From Callipepla californica brunnescens (lineage: Eukaryota; Chordata; Aves; Galliformes; Odontophoridae): a stretch of 64,000 bases of DNA. Position 1 is the stretch's first letter, and the number at the start of each line of letters is the position of its first letter. The notes under the pieces were generated by a model. That model did not search any database. It was given only the letters and a program-made list of their open reading frames with translations, and was not told the DNA's origin. Below are positions 11,601 through 26,337 of the stretch, in pieces. The stretch is taken from contig JALIRH010000006.1 of assembly GCA_023055505.1 (NCBI GenBank), positions 24,959,105 to 25,023,104 on the forward strand, given 5' to 3'. Made by a program: the position numbers and the translations under genes.

Positions 11601-14600
11601 GTGCATCAAATGTTTCATACTAAGACTTATGCCTGCTTACTGGATAAATAAACAGCATGATTACTTTAACAAATACTAAAATAGAGAGAAAAAAATCTTA
11701 CCATTACCTGAGCTATTTGTCATCCCTGGCTGATGTTCCTGGGCCCTTCCCGGACCTGCAGCAGGGGACATATTTCATAATTCTGCTTCCATCGGGGGAT
11801 GGTAGCAGAGTGATAAGTCCCTAATCCTCATCACCTCTTTTGCACGTTAATGAGGAAAATACAGCTCGCAGTCTATATTCCTTGTCACTTCTAAATTTCT
11901 CAGTTCTGGAATGAGAAAATGTATATATGCATAGATGAATACACCAAGCATAAATAACTACACAGTATCAAGGTTTTAATAGCTGCGGGGATTATGTCAC
12001 CTACTCTGCAGGTATATATGCCTGTGATTTACAGTGTGATGAGCACTAGACTTGGAGCAGAAAGCCAGAACTAGCTAGTATTTGGGAGAGAATGATATTC
12101 ATCACCCTGAGGAGTTCAGGCTCTGTTCATTTCACTCGCTTCACATGGGAATACTCCTGTGTTTTTACACAGTCCTGTTTGCGTTCACGGTGATTTGCCT
12201 GACTAGAAGCATTTGCAGGGTTGGAACCTTAATTAATATTAGCTGTAGGAAACAGCGAAAAATTACATGTAGCTTTTTGTAGTTTTTTAGGCATAGCTGC
12301 ATGGTAGCCCTCAGCGTTTAATATCGGACAACACTAATAACAGATACTGGATAGGAGAAGTCAAAGTAACCATTTTTTGAAATGATCATTTTAGATTCAG
12401 ATATTGTAGCTTGTGAAAAAAAAATAATAATAATAGGAAGCTTGGTTTCCCTTAAAAATATTAGCTGAATTCGGAGGCGGATCACCAAAAGATGAAATTG
12501 TAGCTGTTTCAAAGATACGACCGTATTCAGGAAATTATGTTAAGATTTTTGGAGCCAATGACACTACTGATGTTTAAAAAATTAGGCAAGTTCTGCAGCA
12601 TCTTGAAAAATGGTCCAAGCTGAGTACCTTAGGGAGCCTAGCAAATGTATTTGGATAGTTTATTTTATTTAATTTTTCCTAAACCAAACGTAGCCTCATT
12701 GATGTGCTGTGACTATATTATACTGTGTCTTGCAATGAGCCTTTCCAAGATATTTCTGTTCATTGCTGTGTTAGGCATCGCACTTGCACAGCAATACAAA
12801 TAGGTGTCATGGTGGGTTCAGTAAACCATTACACTAAAGGACAGTCTTTGAGGAGCCTTGATAACATCCAAGTATACATAACAGACTTTGGCACACCAAA
12901 TCACTCTCAGGAGCCACATTCCTCTTTTTATTGGTGCGTATCTCATATATTTCGTCTAAAGATGCCCACAATAAAATTGTGCAGCCTATTTATTCCTCAT
13001 CCCCTGTTTTCCGAACATAAAGTGCCTAGCACTGCGAGCTTGGCAAATCGCAGCAGTTTAGAAAGTAAGAGGTGTATTTTTGGCATACTTTTTAGCTGCC
13101 TGAGACACACACGCAAAATACAATACGTGCAGACACTATCTGAATTTCGGCAGTTCCCTCATGGGCATTTTATCGGTCTTAAGTATTTGTGCATTTTAGC
13201 CATAGAAAATATCACTTACGGATTTAGATTGTATTTAATAATGCAAGAATATTTCAATACAAGATGGCAAACTAAAAATATTTTCCACTTAACTGTTTCA
13301 AAATGCCATGTGCAGGAGAACACAACAAAATGGAATTAACTCGTAACATATGCAACTCTTATTTGTGCAAGAGCAGTATATGCCCCTAAATCCAGACTCC
13401 AGCATCTGGAGGCATAGCATGTCTCTAATGGAAGAGAAAGGCATGAGACATGTCAGCTTCTTGGCTATGATACACTGAAAGCCATACCTTTGCCTTCATG
13501 ATACCCAATACAGCTCTGATTAAAACTAATAAAGCAGAAAATGTCCAGGTAAGCTGCCTTGGAAGCATTTTGGATTTTTCATCTCATTAGTTGTAGGCAG
13601 TAGGATTAAGCTGAGAAAGAAACTTACTATATTAAAAAAAAAAAATAAAAAAAAATCTAAGGCTCCTTCATTTGAAACAATCAAGTTTGAATGAAAACTA
13701 ATATTCCATGAATCATGCATTTGCAGTGCATCCAAACTAAAGATTCCCATTTGTAGAAACAAGTTTTGCTGTCACCAAGGTATTCCTAGTGCCTCTTTCT
13801 CATTGCTACTTCTTACCTCTAGCAGCATCACAGAATAACATAATCTTTATACACTTCCATCACTGTGATCAGTTCGGTAGTCTCTGAAAAATTGGAAAGA
13901 AACAGTTCATCCTATAAACATTTTAAGACGTGAACTGTCTTCAGACTTGACCTTGAGAAGTGCTGAGTCTTTTTTTTTTTCCCCATCAACCTCACGGGAG
14001 ATACTTTACAGGATCAGCTTCATTGTTAGACTGTAATAACAATTTTAAAAGTATGACGCTGAACATAAATAATCTTCCTTTTGTTAAAAAAAAAAAAAGG
14101 AGAAAGGATAAAAAAAACACACACACACAAAAAAAAACCCTAAACCCCAGCAACAACAACCAAAACCAAATAACTGAAAATTGTACTTTGAAACAAATGT
14201 GTGAAAGAGATCTGCTGGATAAAATATTTTTATGAATGCATTTTCAAATTTTTATTGCACTAAAACCCTTAGTTGAGTTTTTGTAGAAGCTGAGACCTCA
14301 AACCTCACATTTTCTTTTGTTCGTTTTTATCTAGTAATCTCCCTTGCTACATTCATAGCAACCAAGGGAGAAGGTATGCATTTCTATTGTAGTTATTCTT
14401 ATTTGCAAAAAAATACAAGTAGAAACAGAGAAACTGCTTTGCTACAGAGAGTTAGTTATTAAATTTAAAAAATCATTTGCAGAACAACATTCTGGATGTA
14501 TAGATACGCACATGCATACATCATAAGAGGGTGTTCAACCATGCAAAAAATACAGGCATACCTCCTGGCTGAAATCTTTAATGTGTGATTCAACCAATTA

Positions 14601-17600
14601 GATTAACAATTGTTTTAATAAGGGGGAGAAATCTTAGATGCTTCGTGCAAAAAAAAAAGAGTGATTCATATTAAAGCAAGAGAAGGAACAGAAAAAGCTC
14701 TTTGCACAGATTACCAGACAAAGTTCTGATTTCGCTTCCTAGCTGAGAAATTGTTTGGAAATGTGTCTAATCTAACACACCCTATAAAACTGTACAGTAG
14801 TCTCTGGTATAAGTGGGAGTTGTGTGGACATAAAGGTCACATCCTTCAGCAAAATTTCAAGATTTCAGCCTGCAATCCAGTACTGCCTGATGAATTTCTA
14901 AATTCTGAAGCTGTGTATCCATTATGGAAAGTAGTTATGTAGCCTCTCCATAAACCTGTACATTAATTTCATTATGAATTAAATACATAATACTTATGAA
15001 CACTCACAGTTCTGGTAACAAGTCTCTTTTTTAAATATACCTTGACTCAATGATGAGAATGTTTTGCTTTAAAAATAAGTCATCTATTTAATTCTGAGTG
15101 TGGCAGGCATGACATGTATCCAGGGGTGCAAGGAGTAAGTTTACCCCATACAATTTGTAGTCAATCAGACTTTCTAAAATGAAGTCCCATAAACATGAAC
15201 ATACATTGCTTGTTTGTTTTCTTATTTTTTTTTAAGTTTCCTTTATTGGTATCATAATAGTACGACCCAAATATGAGGAAATAACCATGTCATATTAAAT
15301 ACGCTTTCACAGTCATTTATTGTGCATAGCTAGTAAACATTTCCTGGCAAACAAGTTAGAGAGTCCATAAATTCCATCTTAACACTACTTCCGTAGCTAG
15401 ATGCAGTGCACTATACACAAGGGTATTAGCTCAGTCTCTCTCATCCGGAATGGGTGGATTGGAATTGAAAAATCCCCACCCCCCCATTATAGCACCATAT
15501 GTCTCGAAAGTCTATCCTCTCTCAGGGCAAACAGCTCCTCTCAGATCTGCCTGATGGATCATGACTAAAATTCTGCTGTCCCTTGCTATTTAATCTAGCA
15601 GCTTTGCTGAAGTATCTATCAGAAGAGCACACCAAGCCAACCATCCCTTTGGCACAAGCGGCAGTTCCCCACACAGAGAGTATCAGGAACATGGAATATC
15701 AGAGGGAAAGCTGACCACATCATGATAATTCATATGAAAAAAAAAAAAAAGAAAAAGCTAATTTTGAAACTAGAAGTGGGGAAAATAATAAAATCTCCCA
15801 CTCCAGAAAATTAAACGGCCTTCATGATTCCCTGATTCATCACACAGTTAACTGTTGTTACAGATCGGCTTTGCAGCATCTTCAAAGGTTCCAAGTCTGT
15901 CAGAATTGCAGACAATTTCCTCTAGATATCTTATTTATGTGTTTATGGAATGAGAGATTATTAGGGAAACAGTTTACCCATAAAGATTTTTGGAGGGTTG
16001 GGTTTCTGCTTGGTTTTTTCCAGTCCTCTTGTTGTGCGTGTCTGTCGATTTATGTTGGAAAAATACAAATCCTTTAAACAGCCCTCAAACAGCCCAGCAC
16101 TTGAAGGAATTCTTATGAAATGATCACGTTAAGGTAAAGTTCATACCGCTAGTACCAGACGCTAAGCTGACATATTTCAGCCAGTTTGTATCCTTATTAC
16201 AGGTATACATTATTATCATTCCTGTTACAGCTATTATTTCCAGATTATTTTGGATTGAAAACAAAGAGTTAGCAAAAATCTGGACTCCTTCCAAAGACCA
16301 GCTCAAAAGCTCAAAGGGGTTCAGTCACCTTGTCAATGTTCTGCTTTACGATCTTTAATTTTACAGGGTATAATACTAAAACCTCTCCCCTGCACCCCTC
16401 TGAGCACTTTCTGAGGAAGAGTTTTGTGATAAAAAAGATGACTAAGAGCAGAAAGACAAAGATTTTATTTCCCTGATCATGGAAGTCTTTGTTTCTGTTT
16501 TTTAAATCCTTTCATTATTTATATAGAATGGAACCACTATTAAACAAATAGTCCTGTTCTTAGTTACTGGCTGTATGTATTTGATAATCCACATGGTATA
16601 ATCTTTAGTTGCATGTGTCTCAAATGCTCTCCTCTGGAATCTTATTAGTCGAACAACAAAGGCTTTGGAGTAGCAGTACGATGGATTATTGCACCTTTTG
16701 GAGCTAATCCAAATGATCAGGACATCAAAGCTTCAGAATTTTACTTTTTTTTTTTTTTTTCCTGTATTCCTCTCTGCTCACTCCTTGACGGCAGACCTTT
16801 CATAAGCATCCCTCATTTGCTGGCCACTCATCTTTACGACCTCCCTGTACTTCCTCCCAGTGCCTCCAAGGCACCAAGTTCAGCCACAAGCCCTTCAGCA
16901 GCATGCTGAAGAGACATAGTTTGTGGTCTGCAATTTGCTCCAGTTATTGTCTGATAATAAAGGCCCTAATCCTTTTCCTGGATCAGGACCTCCACCAGCT
17001 TCCTTTCATTGTGCACATGGACAAACAGAGCAAGAAGAAAGATAACGCTCCGCTTGTTCAGCACAACTCCAGCAATTATTTTCTCTTTCATGTTTTAAGT
17101 CAATTTGATTGCTCGCAAAACCTGCCAGAAAAGGACAAATCTGATCAGAAAGAGCATGAGCAGAGTAAGTCCAGCTTCCCAGATACTTCATCTCAAGGAC
17201 TGTTTTGTACTCAGGACAGAGCATATTAGTGGGCCCAGTCAGCCTTAGCCTCTCACAGATCACGCAAGCATTCCTGCTTGTATGAATGTCCTCTAATAAA
17301 GATTTTGTAGTGGATACTTGTCTGATTGGTGCAGCACACTATTTTCTTTTACTTTGCAGTTTGCTTATGGATTTCTTTCCTGACTGTCCTCACGGTATGG
17401 AATACGAATAACCAATTCATGTGTTTTATATACATTAAATAGTAGGAAATACATCTGTGTAGAAAATGTAGCTAGTTCCTGTGCTTGCAGAGTCTCTCTG
17501 GATTTATTGTATTAAAGCCAAATCTATTGTTAATCTGTTTAGCACTGATTGAATTCCTCAAATATGTTTGGTGTTTCCTTTCAGAACTGTCATATACACG

Positions 17601-20335
17601 TCAGCGTTTTACCTTAATAAAGTACTGGCACACTAGAAACAGGTAATTGTGATCTTGCTGATAAAATACTTATAACCTCACTAATTAATTTTACTTGGTG
17701 ACTGGTTGAATTATCAGTAACAATTTAGCAGGACGTCTGCGGAGATCTTTACCCTTTTTCTGTCAGATGATGTGCACTGAACTGTTCCTCTTAATAGACA
17801 AGATAAACAGTAAAAGAAATGAGACAGGATAATTATAAGGCAACTCTACCTAAAATTAGGAATGTATACAGACATTCAGTTTAGGTCTTTCTTATTAATA
17901 ATTTGCTTGTAAAATTAATAGAAATGCAGTACTTCTCTTTAAAAAGGTTTCTAGGAAATTATTTAGTGAGAATTAGGAGATGCGTTCCCTAAAAGCTTTC
18001 TTTCTTTAATAGCACTTTTGAATAGGTTTCACTATCTTAAAGAAAAAAATTAAATCACAGTGAGGTAACTGGGAGTTATGGTCCAGTTAGTGAGCTTTAC
18101 CATGAAGCTAGTGGCAAGTTACACAGCGATAATATGGAACAGTGCTTTTTAAAGAAAACTGCTGGAAGTCGAGCACTTTGAGAGCTACTGACTTCAAAGA
18201 GGCTTAAAATTTCAGTCCCATTTCCAGAGTTCTATAATTTGTTATAATTGTTGCTGCAATTTCAGCCTGTTATGCATTTCTGCTAAAAGCATTAAAGTGA
18301 GCAATCTGCATTGGATGCTGTAAATAAGCAGGTGACTACAGGACACTGTGAATCTAGGTTCAGACTTCTACACACACACAAAAAACCCCAGCTTCTGTAA
18401 TCTAAAACTTTCACACCTCTCAGTAACTGTGTCAACATTTTTAAAATTACACTGTTACAAAATAATAATTCAAACAGTAATTTTATCAGTCTGACATTTT
18501 ATATCTCACTTTTCCTTGTCTCGTTTGAAAAATTATCATTGCTGTTTAAGAAATAATTTTAAAGGTCTGTATTTCTTCCACACAAGTCATGAAATATCTT
18601 AACATGGAAAAAATGCTTATAGGGTACGGAATAATATTAACAGGAGTTGGAAACTTCAGAGTGTCTATAGTAAAACATCAGCTGCATTAAACAAATAAAA
18701 AAATGACACTTTCCTTAAGTGCATCAAACACTGTACTAGATTTCAGTGTGACAAAGAAAAGTCATATAATTATAAATTAATTCCTAGACCTTGATTACAT
18801 TTGGTATGAGCAAATGAATTACCACACAATATCTCTACATGGTGATAGACAGTCAGCTTTCACAAAGTTGACGGTAAGTGTGAACTGGTTATTTGGAGAA
18901 AGTATCCAAGGAAAATTTTGAATGACAAATTCAGATTGCTAAAGAGCATATTAATAGCCGTCTAAAAGAAAACCAAAAACCCAGAAACTAACGAGAAGAA
19001 ACCAGCTACATTTCTGTTGAAAATAATAAAATAGAAATTACGTGAAGACTGATACTAAAAAAAATAATAAAATAAGGAAGAGCAAGGAAAAAGATGGTAA
19101 TCAATGTAAATTAGAAGCTGGGAATTAGAAAGCATTGCTAAAGAAAGCCAAAGATCGCAAAGGGAAAACATTTAAACAATACACACAACATTTGAAATTA
19201 TATTATGAACAAAAAAAAATCCAAATGATTGTCTTGCTCCAAAATTAAATCCAAATTACTCAGACTTTTTGTAATAGCTTTTTTATTTTTATTTTTTTAA
19301 GGTATTCTCAAAAGCTTTTCTTCTGCATTTGGGAAAAAATATTCAAGTGATGTATTCATATCAGATGATTATGATGAAGCTCTATTTCAGTAGTAGCACA
19401 GGAGAACGTTAAATAGCAGCTAATAAAACTAGACATTTTTAAAATCAGTAGACCTGAATAATTTGTATGGAGGTATTTTAATACATTTGGCAGAGAATCT
19501 GTCTGCACTGCTAGTGAGGATTTTTAGTACATTTTGAAGAACTAGGGAAGTTCCAGGGAACTATGCAAAAATTTTTGTCAATACTTGAAAAGAATAAATG
19601 TGATGACTTAAATGTCTATAGGCATTTCAGCCTCACATTGATCTCAAGCAGCTGGAAGTACCAGCTCATTTTAATCAAAGCAGTGAGAGCTGAAATTTAT
19701 GGAAAATTATCATGCCAAGGCTAACTAGATGTCATTTAATAAGAGTTCATATTTGGTGGGAGAAAGGTAATTTCAGTAGTATTGAAAATGCAGAATACTG
19801 GAAAGACTTTTAGTTATTAATCATAATATTTTGATGTATAAAAATATTAAAATATTTAAATCTGTATAGAACCTATTAAATATACTCAAATCTGAGTTTC
19901 ACGTATGTAGTAAGTGGAGAATAATAATCAGTGGTTCTTATTTTAACAGAGTCCCACAAGTCTTCGGCCCTGTTAGTTTTTTTCACTATCTTTGACCCTT
20001 CTATCAATAATAAGAGAAAATATTTAGACAGTCTTCCATTGAAATGATTGGAACATCAGTAAATAAGGAGACAGTGATGGTGGAACCTGTATTGCTCAAG
20101 AAGCTCGCTGAAGCTAATCAAACTGCAAATTTCAGTCCAGACAAACATTAGACACTGTTCTATTAACAACTTCAAGTCACTGCTAAAAGGCAGGGAGTTG
20201 TCCCACCACCTGAAGTTGGTCTGAAAAAAGACTAGTGTGGATAATTGGCTGGGAAAAGCTCTAAACACAGGAAGGTAGACATGGGTCTGGTACAACACAA
20301 GCACACAGAACCAGAGAAATATGCGGTATGGTTGT
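8700..20335. other. Intergenic AT-rich DNA upstream of MEOX2
   Basis: No gene, RNA gene or clear transposon was recognised. The longest frame (12725-13339 plus, 204 codons) has no family signature. Its surroundings, and the block at 11700-11900, have scattered CpGs and uneven composition, which could reflect conserved non-coding sequence. A 15-bp direct repeat (agattttattgtact) lies at 9936-9950 and 9977-9991. Confidence 0.6.
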
Positions 20336-20339
20336 TACC

Positions 20340-20680
20340 TCTGTCCTTGGCACAGATGCAATCATTTCTGGAATAGTGCGTCCACAACTCAAGAAAGACT
20401 GTTGTAAAACTGGAAAAGGTTCAGAGGAAAGCAATGAGATCTGATGAAAGGACTGGAAAATGTTCCTCGTAATGAAAGACTCAAGGATCTTGATCTATTT
20501 AGGCTATCGGAGAGAAGTTTAAAAGGCTACTTGATCACAGCTTATAAATAACTATGTGAAAAAAAAGAAATTTGATAACATTAGACTTTTCAGTCTGGTG
20601 ACAAAGGTATAACAGAAGCCAGTGATTACAAGATGAAGTCTGAGAAACACACTGGAAGGTTTATATCAAGATCAAATGCT
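20340..20680 (+). mobile_element. Ancient CR1 LINE fragment (reverse transcriptase C-terminal region)
   Basis: Broken reading frames on the plus strand spell recognisable CR1 ORF2 C-terminal blocks, such as LEKVQRKA followed by a frame-shifted ERLKDLDLFRLSERSLKGYL. The DNA resembles the old CR1 lineage shared by birds, crocodilians and turtles. It is 5' truncated and heavily mutated, with several stops and frameshifts, so it is not functional. Confidence 0.65.
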
Positions 20681-21283
20681 TTTCTCCATTAAAATCTATG
20701 CTACAGTTAAGCCCCCTCACCTCTCACCCTCCTCTTCCCCCAAGAAAAAGTAATGAGTAATTGAGAAAAGTTGTGGTGCCCCTCACACAGAGGGGCAGAC
20801 AGAGCAGGTGACCATAATAGCCTTAACTTTATAGTCCAGGAATCGATGGCTTTGATTGCAGGCTTCGCTGCTCTATACTTTCTGACGCCATCACTGGGTA
20901 GATCCAACCAGCACGATGTTAATGGGAACCAGGTGGAGCCTCTTTGTGCCTCACAAGGGAGCTTCCCCCTAAAGCTACATTGGTTACCACCAGGATTTGA
21001 CTGGACTTTAGGAATTCATACAGTATGAAAATCCTCTGTCGTTCATATTGATACTTATCATTTCTAACTATTGCAAAACTCATTGATATTTCAGTGGTTA
21101 TAAAACACTATTCAGGAGTGAAATGTGGTAAATTTTACATAAAGTGGATTTAGCCCCCACAGAACACACACCTTATCAGTTCCAGAAAAAAGAAAGCAAA
21201 GAGAAAATTGTGCACAAACACATACAGCTCTGTTTAAGTGAGGCAGAGTGCTAGAAAGAGAGCTAACTTCTTTTGCCTGATTG

Positions 21284-21290
<7 letters not shown>

Positions 21291-21348
<58 letters not shown>

Positions 21349-21349
21349 T
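21291..21349 (+). repeat. (ATT)n microsatellite
   Basis: About 19 perfect tandem ATT/TTA triplets, following a T run. Confidence 0.95.
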
Positions 21350-23098
21350 TCTCTTGAGCAGAGAGTAGGTATGAAAACTTTCCTTTAGTCACTGATGGTT
21401 CTGAATTACCATTCTAGTTAAGATATGGGTGGAACAACAATGGAAAGATAAATGCTAACGGGGAAAAAATAAAACCCCCCTAAAAACCCAAAAACTAACA
21501 CACATAAACAACGTAACATATGCAGGACACTCACCATATGCCAACCTCACTTTTTCCTCTCTCTCTAATGTGGTCCAATAATCCTAGACATACAGAGGGT
21601 TATTTGCACTGCATATTTCAGGCATCTGATGGAGGTATTTTGAATAGCAGCTGTCCCTCTCCCTCTAGCTCAGCATCTGTCCCTCTGCCGGCTATGAGGG
21701 AAGGAAAAACACCAGATTTACTCCTTAAACTGTGCCTAAGTTAGACATCTAGATGAGACTGAAGTTGTATGAATACTACTGATTTTTAGCATTTAAAAAA
21801 AAATCATTGCTATTATTTAGTGAATTATGATTTAGTTATTTAAATTTCAGAGATAATAAAAGTGTAGGATGGTTTACAAATTTATGGTCAAGTCCAAACT
21901 GGTACAGTTCATCTACTGGCATTCAAATAAACAGACAGATTTCCATTTACTCCAGCAAAAGTGCAGCAGCCAAGTTGTTTTTCCAAACCAGGTTGGCTAC
22001 CTGATTCTGCTGGGTAAAGCACAAATATTTTCATAAAATACAAAAAAAAAGTTCATTAAGAAAAACCTCAGAGAAGAAAAAAATAAACTAAAAAGGTTGT
22101 GTGGGAAATGGTAGCTACTGCAGTCTGCAGAAAGTACTTTCCTTGTAAAAGCAAAGAAAAAGCAGTGAGAGATCTTCATCAGGTACTACAACATGAAAAT
22201 AATCTGTTTTTGTGAGGAAGAGTCTTACTTGCCATCCTAACTAAACTATATTTTCCTCAAATTATAAAAAACAAACAAAAAATATACTGAACACTTTGCT
22301 GCTTCACATCAGTTAATGGATTTGCTGTATACTTCACTTGTAGTGGGTGGGACTGCAGCACTCCGAGCGAAGCAGAGGGTGTGGATTGCAGTATACCATA
22401 AAGCTGTAAGTTTCACAACAACAGCAAGGCAACTTTGCATAAACATTAATGAATGACAGTGAAGAGGAAATTCTGCATCTTCATTGCAAGGTCTTTAATG
22501 CTAAGAAGCATCAAAATGTTCTCTATTCTTCTAGAACCCTTCTGTTAAAATGGCTCTAGCTCCAGGGACACATTGTATAAGGCAGTTATGCGCCATTTAA
22601 ATGCAAAAAGTGCACATTTTACTTGGAAAAAGATGTGCGATGTGAAGTGTTTTTAAGAATAATTGAATGATTTTGTGATTCATTAAATGCTTTTTCCTCA
22701 GCAAGCAAGTAATGTCTTTTCCACTAAGCACCCAAAAGGTGAAAAGTCAAACAGTTAGAAGGAGAAAAGTGTCTTTGGGAAAAGGATCGTTTACACAGCT
22801 TTTTGTTTTATTCCTTATCTCTTTTTTGTTCCAAGAGGAATAGAACAATGAAGGAGGAAAAAAATGTGAATAATTCCGTGTAGGAAATTAAAAAGATTGA
22901 GTGCTGGGGACAAAAGTGTATGTGTCAGTTGTCTATTCTTTGGTTCAAGAGGAAATATAGAAAAACTTTTCACCTAAGGCTTATTGAATATGGCTTCACA
23001 TGTGTGTCCCTGCTGAGACTATGGGATCAGTTCTTTTATGGGAGGAAAAAAAGAGCTGTTTTCATATACCCAATATATCTTTAAGCTAAAGTGTAAAT

Positions 23099-23188
23099 CT
23101 TCAGTTTCTTTCCCTTTCTTTTCTTTTTCTTTTTTCTCATTTTCTTTTTCTCTTAAAAAAAAAATAAAAATAAAAAAATAAAAAGGGA
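23099..23188 (+). repeat. CT-rich tract joined to A-rich tract
   Basis: A pyrimidine run of about 55 bases is followed by an A-rich run with sparse T. It is low complexity and accounts for the Lys/Phe-rich minus-strand frame here. Confidence 0.8.
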
Positions 23189-23639
23189 AACAATACACAC
23201 CTTGACTCCTGCAAAAAAGATCTTTGGCAAAATCACAAGACGCCTGCTTAAGTAATACCCAAAAGGTAACTCCATGCATTCCACTGGCCAGAAATAATTC
23301 ACAGCACGATGAATCCACAAGAAAGTCAATAGGATATTATAACACTCTTAGGGGAGCTGTAGCCATAAGAGCAATGTGAGGCAATGCCTTAGCATGAGCT
23401 ATCACTTTATATATGTGCTGTATACATGAGCATGAATTATATTACAACATTTGACACTCTCTGGCTTTTGATCTAATGTAACTTTTGACCTCTGTCCTAT
23501 TGTGACCTGTATGCCTAAATCTGTAGAGAATAGTTCAAACAATAGAAAATACATGATAGATGACACCTAGATAGAAGTGTATGAAGAATATAAACACCCA
23601 TGCTCAGGACAATAGCTAGCCAAAAACTAACAGAGATTA

Positions 23640-23765
23640 GGAAGACACTTCCCTGGTATATGATATAAAGAATTTTCTTGCACCTTCCTCTGAGGCATCT
23701 GGAACCAGGATACTAGTCCAGATGGACCACTGGTCTGATTAGATATGGCAGTTCTAATATTTCTA
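23640..23765 (+). mobile_element. Ancient CR1 LINE 3' end
   Basis: The plus strand carries the conserved 3' terminal block of old amniote CR1 elements: a cttcctctgaggcatctgg-like core, then gatggaccactggtctgat and a decayed version of the terminal ATTCT-type repeat. Only the last 120 bases or so remain. Confidence 0.65.
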
Positions 23766-26337
23766 CGAGCACATGCTAGTGTGGAAAAACACAGCTTATG
23801 AGTTTAATAGAAAATTCTGCATAAGACCGGACAGGCTCTTTGACCAGTGATAAAATCCTTGTGAGATTTCGACTGAAAAGCCAGTTGAACTTTGTATAGA
23901 TTCTGTTTCCACCCAGATCAACAGTGATTTCCAACTGATTTCAGTAGGAGCGAAAGAAGCCTCACATACTGCCTTGTATGGTGTCAGCACTGAGATTTCC
24001 CACAAGCAAATCAAAAATTAACAACAGTCCCTGTAGATTCTGGGGTCTCGTAAGATTTTCCAGATAGCCACAGTTATTTTCCTCCATGGGAGGGAGAATT
24101 TGAAGATAATCTTTTAGAGCTCATCTTTATCAGTCTCTGTTGCTGCACTGTTTTTCAACAGATCCTGTTTGGTTAGCCTGTTCCAGCAGCTTTCCAGCTG
24201 CAATCTTGAACTCTGAAGACCGGCTTCCTGATCATCAGCTACCTGGCTCTGCATAATAGCCCAGGGAACAGACATTCGCATACAATTAAATTGCTCTCCA
24301 AAAGAAAACTGGAGAGCTAGAGGTACTGTTGGCATGCTATAGAACAGCAGGAAGATGAAGAATCAACTGACAGTCTATATAGCAAAAGGCTGCAGTCTTT
24401 GGCTAAAATGTAGAATTATACTGCATCTTGGAAAAAAAGTATGGACAGGAAAGCAGCCGTGGAATGAAGGTATCCATAACACCTCGGCTGGAAAACTTTT
24501 CAGCATTTTTCACCAGATGGATATAGGCACATTAGTAAAATTTTGCTCATAAATCATACTTTCAAGATTATTGTCGCAGCCTTAAGACCTGAAATTTACT
24601 ATACATTTATAAACCAGAAAAGATATTGCTTGTCTTTACCAGGCGCAAATGTAGAGTTATAAATTAATTTAGCTAAATGATTTAGAGACAAACAGAATAG
24701 AGCAAGGATAGACTGATTTTTGCTAAAACTGAATTTATTTCAGCATAATTCTCACTTATTCATTAAAATGAAACAAGTTGCTGAAAGTACAGCAGAGCTA
24801 TGTATAACAGGATTTTTAAACTGTACATGGCTAGATTCTCTTGTACTGTTGGCTGGGAAGTAGCTGTAGAGAAAATATATGGATTTTACCCCAAAGAAAA
24901 CATGGTGTAGGACAGAAAGATTCTCTATGAAGCAAGCCCTAGAGATGACTGCCCTCTCTTATGGAACATTTACATACATGCAAGCTATTAATACCATCTC
25001 CTTTGTGTAACAAAGTAAACAACTCCTGGGTCAGTCAAATCTCAGGTAATACCCGCCATCTACGCATTAGATGTTCCTGTTGTGCTACTGGTAGTGTGCT
25101 ATGAAGTGGTGCTGGAAAGTGAGATGTTGTAAATTACAAGTTGGATGGAGTGAATCTCATGATAACTGCTCTTATGGAGAATAGATACAAAGTTTGCTAA
25201 CTTCCTCTGTCTTAAAACCAGCCAAAACATTATTACAGAAAGTGGACAAGCTGTAAATAAAGCCCATCTTGTAATTTATTACATTTTCTCTATGTATTTC
25301 TGCTCTTAGAAGAAGTAAAACTAAATATTGTTGCGCTGGTTAAATAATAAAGAGGTTAAAAACAGGTTAAGTGGTGAAAAGATTAGGCATCCTGAACTGA
25401 GATTCACCTCATGTAACTTAAGCCATTTGTGGCATAGACGACAATAAGCAAACCTGCAGTTGGAAGAAGCAGACACTTCCAAGCACAGCTTGTCTGACTT
25501 ACTGCAAATACCTACTTTACAGAGGCACTCCCTAGACTCTGCTGCCTAAATCTCCAAAGAGCTCATGGTAGCAGAAACAGAGGCCAGTGAAGAGGTCAGC
25601 TCTCTCCACCCTGCTGCAGCAATACTGTTGTCTCCAGAGCCCCGAGAAAAGACAACACTTCTCTCACTGTTTCACTACCAGGAAACAAATCTACAAATAT
25701 GTGTATTGCCACGATATCCTGTCAATAATCTAGCTCAGGGGTTGAACTTCACAGTTATCTAAATATATAAGAAAGCGCACGGGTTGTAAAATAATAGGCT
25801 GTCAGCAGCACATGCCAATCTATTTAGCATGAATTGAGACAGAGAGGCATTACAGAGAGAAAGCTGACACCAGTGGAGTTTCTATTCCCCCTATGACACT
25901 GAGCATGAACCTTGCCTCCAGACCCTTTGTCTTCACACTTCTTTGACATTGTTCCTTTCCCTGTGTTCCTTCTGACTCTCTGCTTTCAAACTGTTCCTCA
26001 GACACCTGGACTTTTTTTGATAAATTTCCTAAGCAGTGCTTTGGAAGTATGCATTTTTGATCTCACAGATGTATGAACTGAGACATCATATTTAGTTTAA
26101 AGAAAATAAAATGTCAAAACTCAGTATATACTCAGAGCAGAATTGAATGATATAATCTGCTTCCTGGAAAGAAGTTACACTGAGCACATAATAGGGATTT
26201 TATAAAAGAAAAATGAAACCTGAAAAAGCGTAATGGATTCTAGTCGATCCAAAACACATTTTTATATACTCTTGCCCAATGTGACACAAAATACGCAACA
26301 TTCCATTGATACAAAATAGTCCATTTTCACGAGCATA

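Larger units (their letters stand above)
20690..23635. other. Intergenic DNA, no gene recognised
   Basis: AT-rich sequence with an ATT microsatellite and an A/CT tract. The stretch at 22320-22700 is less repetitive and has an octamer-like ATGCAAA within a TTTAAAT context plus several ATTA cores, so it could be a regulatory block. Short frames (20771-21028, 21520-21744) are not recognisable. Confidence 0.6.
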
